From the NCBI GenBank assembly GCA_015832175.1, contig WJXW01000006.1:992001-1056000 (forward strand): a stretch of 64,000 nt of DNA. The letters are read 5' to 3'. The position numbers and the translations under genes are program-made. The notes below the pieces were generated by a model, which was given only the letters and a program-made list of their open reading frames with translations, searched no databases and was not told the origin of the DNA. This DNA comes from Paraphaeosphaeria minitans (lineage: Eukaryota; Ascomycota; Dothideomycetes; Pleosporales; Didymosphaeriaceae). This document shows, piece by piece, positions 56,766 through 64,000 of this stretch. Each line of letters starts with the position of its first letter. Position 1 is the first letter of the stretch.

Positions 56766-57791
56766 AGGGTCGACCTTCTTCCACCTTTCGCTTCTACACA
56801 TGGTACCTCGGCAGAAGCTGACAGACATGGCCCATCTCATGACGACTGACGGCTCTAATCACGTGTACTGTATTCGGCCTGGAGCGTTTGTCCCAAAAGT
56901 TGCGTCTTCGTTTCGACAAAAGCACGGGCGTCTGCTTTTCCTTAGCTGCCCCACCTACGTCCCCTTGCATAGCGTCTCCTTTGTTGGCATTCCCTGTACC
57001 CTGTACATGTTCGGCAGTGTGTTTTTAGCACGTGTTTCCATTTCGTCTGTTAATCTTTTTTGATATCCTCTTTTTCCGGGAAAGGCATCTACGGGGGTCT
57101 GGATAGGAGCAAAGGGACATCGCGTGTCATTTACGGGGTAGGGGCCATGTGGATGGGAGGCATCTGGGTGTAGACGGGCGCCTTGGACGGGGGTGGAAGG
57201 CGCGCAAGGTCCTGAGAACAAAGTCCGCAAAGTCCTAAGAACAAGGTACGCAAGAGGAACTGGGCTCGGTGCGATGTTGCGCTGCGGTGGCCATGTATAA
57301 CAGCATTCATGATACGTACTGCATTGGATGATTTGTGGAACCGTCTCAGAGAACGTCAGATGATGAAGATGATGCCGGTGTCGGTGTCGGTGTTGGTGTT
57401 GGTGCCGGTGCCGGTGGCCAAGTGTCAGGTGGTTAAGCTGATGGTGTGATAGGATTCGCCGGGTGCGATGACCCCAGTAGGTGCGGTTGAAGCAAGTAGT
57501 CTAGACATCACCTTGCGACTTCCCGCCGCAGCAGCATTGACAACAACACATGCTCCGATGGTTCGCAGACGTCTTCGTTGCCCATAGTCCATCTAAATTC
57601 TACTCCACGACGAAACACGGCGCCCGCTTTATCCACTTGTTGCTGCACGGCCCAAGCGGGGTTGCGCGGGGGTCGCCCACTTCATACACATCCACGCCCG
57701 TCGCCGTGGCTTGTTGCCGCTCTATGAGCTCAGCACATTGCTAGACCCTCAACACTGCTGGCTGCCCGGTTCGCCTTCAGAGATCCTCGTC
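56766..57791. other. Intergenic region with a short GGTGTC/GGTGTT/GGTGCC repeat
   Basis: About 1.03 kb between the G3BP-like and septin-like genes; no gene seen. A run of variant hexamers lies at 57371-57418. Confidence 0.5.
57371..57418. repeat. Degenerate GGTGYY hexamer repeat
   Basis: About seven consecutive hexamers of GGTGTC, GGTGTT and GGTGCC. It lies in the upstream region of the septin-like gene. Confidence 0.8.
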
Positions 57792-60379
57792 ATGCGACCG
57801 CTACCGGGAGGCGATGCTCCGCCCTCAAGCAACCCACGATCGCGAAAGTCGAGCTTCGTCGATGCCTCGGGCTCAAGTAGCGGCCCGTCGAGTTATGTAC
57901 CAACGACCTTCTTTATGAGGACCGAGGAAGACATGGAGCGATCTATGCAGGCTTCGAGGAACACAGCCGCAGTGAACAGGCAGAAGGAAAGCAACTTTGG
58001 AGTACAAAGCCTGCCCGATACTCTTGAAGCCGCGTTCGCGAGTGACACCCAGATCGGAGATGGCAGAGTCGACAACACGCGGGCGCATACCACTCAAGGC
58101 AAGCGCAACATGCTGCGAGCTTCGCGGGACTCTTCGCAGCCAGCTGGGACAGAATTTGAGAGCTGCAAGTCTTCACCGCCCCGGACGAGCAGGAGGGACG
58201 TGTCAAGCCCCTCACAGTCGAATCCGCTGTCGCCTATGCCCGCTTCAGCGCTACCCAGCACCCCGACATCCGCCTCGTTGCAATCGTTCAAGCTGTCCGA
58301 CGAAGAGACAGAGTCTGATGAGGCTATTAGCCATGCCGTAGCTTCGGGCCATGAAGATGAGAACGACACGACCGTCGACCAGTCCGCTAGCTTTCCCCAG
58401 CTGGTCATGCCAAGCATACAGATGCCCTCACGGAGACCATTCACCACCAAGGGAAAGGCCATGGGCAAGCTGAAGGTGCTTGTTGCAGGCCGTGCAGGTA
58501 CGTCCTTTCCCAGTTGTTTCAGCCTGCGTTTGATGAACGCTTGTCTAACACGTATATAGGCATCGGAAAGACATCGCTAATACGGTCCATCGTCCAATTG
58601 TGCGAAGACATTGTACACGTCGACCCACTTTCTCCGTCAAACTCCCTATCGCGACCTTCGTCGTCGAAGTCAAAGTCGCGGAAGAGGAAAGCTGACGGCT
58701 CTGGCACAGCTCACATCACCGAGACACATGCCAGTACTAAATCCTATCCTATTTGGTGGACGGATGTCCAAGAATCGCGCGTTTTGAGACGGAGGAAGAG
58801 TAGTACGACGGATGCAGTATTGGAGCGGAATCTCTGCTTCGTGGACACTCCCGGGTACAGTGGAGATGCTTCCAAAGCTGAAGATATGGGCCGAGTGATC
58901 GACTACGTGGAAGGCTTACTATACCAGACAACTGCGGTCTCGAGCATGGAAGACAGTGAGCTTTTTGGAGTGATCAGCGGCAGCGGAGGTATTGCCGTCG
59001 ATGTGGTTTTGTATCTCCTTCCTCCGCGTAAGATTTTCCATTCGAATTTACAGCGATTTGCTAATAATTCACTAGGCCACGACATCTCCGAAGACATCGA
59101 GTTCATGCAGCGACTGTCTGGACTCACAAGCTTGATACCAGTCATCGGCAAATCTGACACCCTCTCTGCTGACGAGCTTATCGCTATCAAAATCTCTGTA
59201 CTCGCACGACTACAAACGTCCTCAATCAAGCCTTTCTTTTTCGGCAACGCGGTCGACGACGCGTTACTCGCCGTTCAAGAGCTATCATTGGAACAGTCTG
59301 CATCTGCGTCATCGGACGATAAGCCAGCATCGGAACCCAAAGAATTTCCTTTCCCCATCCCAACTCATCCGTATGCGGTCTCGTCAACGCTGGGCTCGGA
59401 TACAGAGACCATGGACGCGTCGCTTCTCATGTCACCCGACTACGTTCAGCCACTACTTCCATCCGAGCTCGAAGCCCTCGTAACCCGGGTCTTTGATCCC
59501 GATTCGATCACATGGTTGAGGCATTCTGCAGCGAAAAAGTTTCTTGCTTGGCGGCGGCGAACAAAGTTGCCGGGAGACTCTTTCATCTTGCATAGCTTGC
59601 AACAAAATACGCTGCGACGTGGCAGTGCATCTACCAGCGCCTTGGTCGGTCTCAGTGGTGCTGCCACAAACAGTAAGGACCGCTGTCACCTGTTCCCATT
59701 ATCTAGCTAACATTTGATAGCATCCGCAGCATCCTCTGTTTTCACTCCAGTCTCACCTTCGGGAGTTTTGGTGCCCCAGGCAGGGTCACCATTCTATGCT
59801 TCCAACCTTCAATCACCATTCCAGGCGTCATCTCCTTCAATTGCGCAGACTCAGTCCGAAACCCTTGATAACCCACCCGAATTCTCGCTCACGCGGTACC
59901 AAAACAAGGCACAAGGCGAACGGCGCCTCGCAGAGGTGCGCCTTGCTAAGTGGGCTACGGATCTTCAGCGCAGCCTGAGGAATGAGAAGGATCGGTACGA
60001 AGAACTCCAACGTAATGAACGGGCCAAATGGCTACTCGAACGTGTCGGCGAGGAGGTAGCGAGCGGAAGCATCGTTGCAAGTCCCGGCGGCTCTCCACGA
60101 GCAGACTGGGCTGTTGTTGAATGTGGGACGGACAAAGAATCTCTACCCCGACATGGAAGCCCCATGCACAGCAGGAGTGGGAACGTTGATTCCAGAGATC
60201 CATTGGGCTTATGTGATTTCAGTGACGAGGTTAGGAAGCGAGGCTTCGTACTTATGAAAGTGCTTGGCGGAGTAAGCATGCTGGGAGCAGTCATGGTTAC
60301 TGTGGTGAAGATCTGTGGGTGGGAGACGATGTTACCTGAGGGTGGACTATGGAGGTGGTTTACTGGCCAGACGGAGTAG
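57792..60379 (+). CDS. Septin-like P-loop GTPase with C-terminal membrane helix
   Basis: Four exons: 57792-58497, 58560-59027, 59076-59672 and 59721-60379 (introns 62, 48 and 48 nt), total 809 residues. About 230 Ser/Thr/Pro-rich residues precede the G domain. The P-loop is VAGRAGIGKTSLIRS, formed exactly across intron 1. Switch II is CFVDTPGYSG, and the G4 element is PVIGKSDTL. HDISEDIEFMQRLSG matches the septin region that precedes G4. After the G domain come a septin-unique-element-like WLRHSAAKKFLAWRR, then a coiled coil (YQNKAQGERRLAEVRLAKW...) and a membrane helix near the C terminus (VLMKVLGGVSMLGAVMVTVV). Classical septins lack such a helix, so this belongs to a divergent, probably membrane-tethered fungal group. 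Function is unknown. Confidence 0.85.
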
Positions 60380-60916
60380 GAGTTGGTTGTTCTGGACGGA
60401 CATGATTTATGAGATATGAGGGTTACGATGTTGCTGCAGTATTTGGTTTATACCCATGGTTAAGAGGGGTTTGGTTTGTACGGTTGAGATACACTCGCCT
60501 CGGGAGGTAGAGAACTTGCTTCAAATGTAAAGAGATCAATTCACTCAGCCGCATCGCAGGAGGAAATAACTAGGTCACGCTTCACTTGGATGTCCGCACT
60601 GGTCCGCGCAATGTCCAAGACATTCATTGGTCCCCCACGCACCACGCACCGCGCCCCAGCGCCCCAGCTTGCGTCGCTCGGCAGCGATTGGCGCAGCGTC
60701 CGCAATCGCAACATGCGCCTGAGGCCTGTTGTCTTGTCTCGTATCCGTCGGGTTCGACACACTTGCCCCTCTCTGTGGGTGCCGATCCTCACTGGCAGTG
60801 CTGCGCCGTGAGTTAGCTGGGGGCTGACGTTTCTTTCCTCCTACCTACTTTCCCACCCACCGCACCGCTTCTGCAGCCCACGATCGACGCACGACGGCAC
60901 GTCGCAAGATGCTGCC
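60380..60916. other. Intergenic region, no gene seen
   Basis: About 540 bp between same-strand genes. GC-rich near 60640-60700 with CCCCAGCGCCCCAGC; the last 100 bases are pyrimidine-rich. Confidence 0.4.
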
Positions 60917-62390
60917 ATGCCCGAGATAACATTCATTTTCGGGCCCAACAATAGCTTCTTCTTCGACTGTCCGAAGACATGGAAGTTGTACGTCTTTCAT
61001 GCACGCTGGGAATGTTGAATGGGGTGCAAGGAACTGAGAGCTGACTAGATGTGCATTGCAGTCACAACATCCCGCCGACGCTGCGGCAGCTATTTAACAG
61101 CTCCATGGCACCAGCCTGGCGCATAGCCCAGCCCTTTTGCCTCGCGCTCGCGCCGCCGCAGATGGCGAGCCCAGAGCCAGTGTGGTACGTGGGGTGCAAG
61201 GTACTGACGGGAGAGGAGAAGATTTGTGAGTCGTACTTATGTTCGACGGTGCTTCCTACGTGCCTGGGATACTTACCACTCAGTCCTATGTGGAGCGCAT
61301 ATCCATACCAAAGTACCTCGAGCAGGACGAAAAGACACCGAACAGCGATGACGGAACGCTATGCTAACCCCCACCCCTCAGTATACTCCCAAGCCATCTT
61401 CGACTCGCACTACCCCTCCCTCTCCGCCTGGACTAAGACTATCCCCAATGCACCACGCTCTTGCTACGTGACCTTCGGCACCGGGTACAGCTACTTCGCA
61501 TCCGCGCCCGGCCGGGGCTCTGTCTGGGCTGACATTCCCTCCGAGCTCAGCGACAAGATACAAAAGGCTTACGACACGCCGTGCTGCGTTGCGATGGGGG
61601 TGAACCAGGCGTGGTTCGTTCTCTGGCCGGATGGGTATTGTAGCTGGAAGTTTTATGGCGGGTATGCGGGCCTGGATGGGATTTTGAGGGGGGCGGAGCC
61701 GAGGAGTGTGACTGTGAGTTATGCACTTCACTTTTAAGCCTAGAATATGTTTGAGAGAGAGAAAGGGGGAGGAAGGGAGGGAAAGGGAAAGAAAGGGAAA
61801 GGATGTGTGGCTAATGAGTGATCTCGCAGTACCTCGCCATCTCCCCCTACAACCCCAACCACTACTTCGTCGCCTTCCGCAACCGCACTGTGCAGTACAA
61901 CTTCACGGGCGCACCGCCAGAGTGGATGGCACAGATGAACGATGTGTTTGCGCAGTGGCAGGCAGACATTGCACAAGCGCAGTCAGGCACACCGCATGCT
62001 GCTCCTCCCGCTCAGCAGGTTCAAGTCCAAGGCCTGGTTCAACCATATCTCGCCTCGCCCATCCCACCGGGGATGCTCTGCCCGCCGAGCCCAATCACAC
62101 CGCTGTCGCAGCAGTCGAATGTGACGAGCCCGTCGCTCTCGCCGCACGCGACCCAGCCACCGCATGTGCCGCAGGTGTACGCGCATTACGCGCCACCGCC
62201 GGCTCCTACAGCCGCCGAGATGCCGGGGAGTCTGCCGGCGGGTGTGATGCTGGAGCCTCCGCCCCCGCCGCCCGCGGCGAGGCCGTCGTCGATTAATGTG
62301 GTATGTAGGCGCACCTGAAGCTGAAGGGAGTGTGCATGCTAATGGCGAGGATAGAAGCGGAAGAAGTTTTTCTTGAAGATATTTGATTGA
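60917..62390 (+). CDS. Uncharacterised fungal protein with WFVLWPDG-type segments
   Basis: Five exons: 60917-60987, 61062-61225, 61382-61713, 61830-62300 and 62355-62390; introns of 74, 156, 116 and 54 nt; total 357 residues with exact frame throughout. The N-terminal half has three related Trp/Tyr/Phe-rich segments: ITFIFGPNNSFFFDCPKTW, CYVTFGTGYSYFASAPGRG, and CCVAMGVNQAWFVLWPDGY followed by SWKFYGGYAGLD. A later YLAISPYNPNHYFVAF looks like a further copy. This suggests a repeated beta-rich fold. The remainder is Pro/Gln/Ala-rich and disordered. The tiny last exon adds a basic, hydrophobic tail (KRKKFFLKIFD). I recall similar fungal proteins but no established function. Introns 2 and 3 are longer than usual for this window. 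Confidence 0.8.
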
Positions 62391-63491
62391 GGTGGCGCGG
62401 TGTGGTTGTTTTGTTCTTTTCTTGGTCATGTAGATTTCTTCGATAATACCCCGTGTTTGGTTATGCGGCATGGTGACTTTTTTTGAGGTTCGAAGATGGT
62501 CAATGTTTGTGGATGGGAGTCTTGCTAGCTTTCACCAAGGCAGTGGATACCTAGTGGATAGAAAGGCATGCATCGCTCGGCTTCAGACCACGGCTACATA
62601 TGCTCTCTACATTCCCCCAAAGGAACATGTCTGAGATGAAGCACCGCCGAGGTCACTCATGCAGGATCCTTGATCATGTCCAAAGAATGTGCGATGTGTT
62701 TTCAAGGGGCGAGGAGACAATTATTTGGCTTGGCCTCGAGACTGAGTTGCATAAGAGAGTTGTGCAATGAAACTTGACAGCAGATTGGGATGGAAACGAC
62801 AGGTGTAACTTAGGAGAGAAAAAGGGCCAAAACAGTTGTGAGAAGTTTGCCTTCGCCGCTACTAGACGATCCTGATACTCTATGGAATGATCACTACTAG
62901 AAACGCACCTGGATTGTTGGAGGGTTGATACTCCCATGACACACCATGCTGTGGAGCGGTCGCAAGATAGTAGATGGCTATACACTCGTACAGCTCTGCA
63001 CCAAGTCGCACCACTCAGAATACTATATAGCAGGTAGGTATAGGTCCGCTCAAATTCTCGCATGAAGAGTTGAAAGACCAAGCACTTTTGATTGATCGTG
63101 GGGATATGCTCCCATGCTTGAACAAAAGTACCTGACATCCAATACCGTAATGCTTCTCTTGATACCCCAGCCAGATGGTCGTACCGATTTACTCAGATGT
63201 TTCAGAGAGTACATGTGGAGTAGAGCCTGCCTGGGATACTTTTTAGTACCACCCAAGTCAATGTCGCCGAAGTCGACACCAACGATCGCTTTCCCGATTG
63301 GGATACTTCTTGCGTAGCACCTGTAGGAACGCAGCTTGACGTACCACCTGGGTAGTGATGGCCTTGTGTTTGATATCAGTACGGGTACGTTGAGACCGGA
63401 TTCGTGTTTGTCATCCGCTACGGATAAGTACATGATTCTTCTTGAGTTCGTTATGCTTTTGTCTCAAACTGCAGCAACGCATGCGCACTCC
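62391..63491. other. Intergenic region, no gene recognised
   Basis: About 1.1 kb. Minus-strand frames at 62674-63138 and 63050-63433 lack recognisable motifs. The plus-strand frame of the following esterase is open from an in-frame ATG at 63432. Confidence 0.45.
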
Positions 63492-64000
63492 ATGATGATG
63501 GCCTCGAGAACAAGCGGCAGCTTTCGAGCGGCGGCGATTTGGTTACTGGCCACTGTAGCTAATGCTGGCCCAGCGGTCAAGGTCCTCAACGGGAGTTACG
63601 AAGGCATTCATCTGCCGCAATTAGGTCAAGACATATTCCTCGAGATTCCCTACGCTCAAGACACTGGCGGAGAGAATCGCTTTAGGGTCCCGCAAGCGTT
63701 CAACGAGGCATGGAACGGGACACGCTTTGCGCAGGCATATAGCAATGCTTGTCATGACTTCCAGCCGGATGCCGATGCGGCATATGGAATGGGCGAGGAT
63801 TGCCTTAGTATCAGCATTGTCCGTCCGATAGGAATACCTGAGAATAAAACGTTGCCGGTCGCCGTATGGATCCACGGTGACTCATACCAGGTCGGAACGA
63901 GTGGTCGGCCCAACTACAACCTGACGTGGCTTGTACAGCGACCCGTGGCAATTGGGAAGCATATTGTTGCGACCAGTATCAACTACAGGAAGGGAGGATG
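63492..64000 (+). CDS. Secreted type-B carboxylesterase, 5' part only (cut by window end)
   Basis: The frame is open from the ATG at 63492 to the window edge (169 codons), so the gene is incomplete here. A signal peptide covers RAAAIWLLATVANAG. Esterase-family blocks follow: VKVLNGSYEG, EIPYAQ, ENRFRVPQAF, EDCLSISIVRP and VAVWIHGDSYQVG, ending at SINYRKGG, just before the nucleophile region expected in the next ~50 codons. The oxyanion-loop position, usually HGGGF or similar, reads HGDSY, which is unusual. An alternative ATG at 63432 in the same frame also begins a hydrophobic leader, so the start is uncertain. It is distinct in sequence from the esterase at 19.5-21.1 kb. Confidence 0.82.
   Translation, partial: MMMASRTSGSFRAAAIWLLATVANAGPAVKVLNGSYEGIHLPQLGQDIFLEIPYAQDTGGENRFRVPQAFNEAWNGTRFAQAYSNACHDFQPDADAAYGMGEDCLSISIVRPIGIPENKTLPVAVWIHGDSYQVGTSGRPNYNLTWLVQRPVAIGKHIVATSINYRKGG

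Noticed and set aside
62674..63433. Two minus-strand frames of 127-154 codons before the last esterase
   Set aside because: No motif, no good splice partner and unremarkable composition; treated as chance.

Overview
The window is nuclear DNA from a filamentous ascomycete (Pezizomycotina, probably a dothideomycete). The evidence is short GT-AG introns (mostly 45 to 75 nt) with CTAAC- or CTGAC-like branch sites, (TAGG)n/(CCTA)n microsatellites, and ascomycete-specific families: Zn2Cys6 regulator, LaeA-type methyltransferase, OPT transporter, CSC1/OSCA channel and an Spc7 kinetochore protein with MELT repeats. No prokaryotic, viral or transposon gene, CRISPR array, rRNA or tRNA was recognised. 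The genus cannot be named from sequence alone.

Layout. 0.5-1.8 kb: a G1/S cyclin (minus). 1.8-8.7 kb: about 6.9 kb with no credible gene, full of small tandem repeats, all lying upstream of the cyclin. 8.7-10.7 kb: membrane-anchored multicopper oxidase (minus, with a frameshift), divergent from an acid phosphatase (11.4-12.6). 13.8-15.0 kb: wall-sensor-like membrane protein. 15.5-19.3 kb: Spc7/KNL1 kinetochore protein, convergent with a secreted carboxylesterase (19.5-21.1). 21.6-26.0 kb: large uncharacterised minus-strand gene whose frames do not join cleanly. 26.3-26.7 kb: HYPK-like UBA protein, divergent from class II DAHP synthase (27.2-28.7). 29-30.5 kb: two small conserved-looking convergent genes. 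31.2-39.8 kb: Zn2Cys6 regulator (damaged), MDR oxidoreductase, OPT transporter and LaeA-like methyltransferase, which look like a small metabolic neighbourhood. 40.5-43.6 kb: CSC1-like channel, convergent with a six-exon sugar transporter (44.0-46.1). 47.5-48.8 kb: glutaminyl-peptide cyclotransferase. 49.2-53.8 kb: large acidic protein with a Cys/His cluster. 55.0-56.8 kb: G3BP-like NTF2-RRM protein. 57.8-60.4 kb: septin-like GTPase with a C-terminal membrane segment. 60.9-62.4 kb: uncharacterised five-exon gene. 63.5-64.0 kb: second carboxylesterase, cut by the window end.

Most genes are housekeeping and independent: cell cycle (cyclin, Spc7), translation and RNA (HYPK, G3BP), aromatic amino acids (DAHP synthase), membrane transport and secretion. 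The exception is the 31-40 kb block, where regulator, redox enzyme, transporter and methyltransferase are adjacent and may be co-regulated; this is inference. Splice junctions were set by eye from GT/AG, frame continuity and family knowledge. Nearly all joined exon sets give an exact multiple of three. Three genes (oxidase, regulator, 21.6-26 kb gene) need a one-base frame change next to a short homopolymer run, which could be assembly error or real decay.
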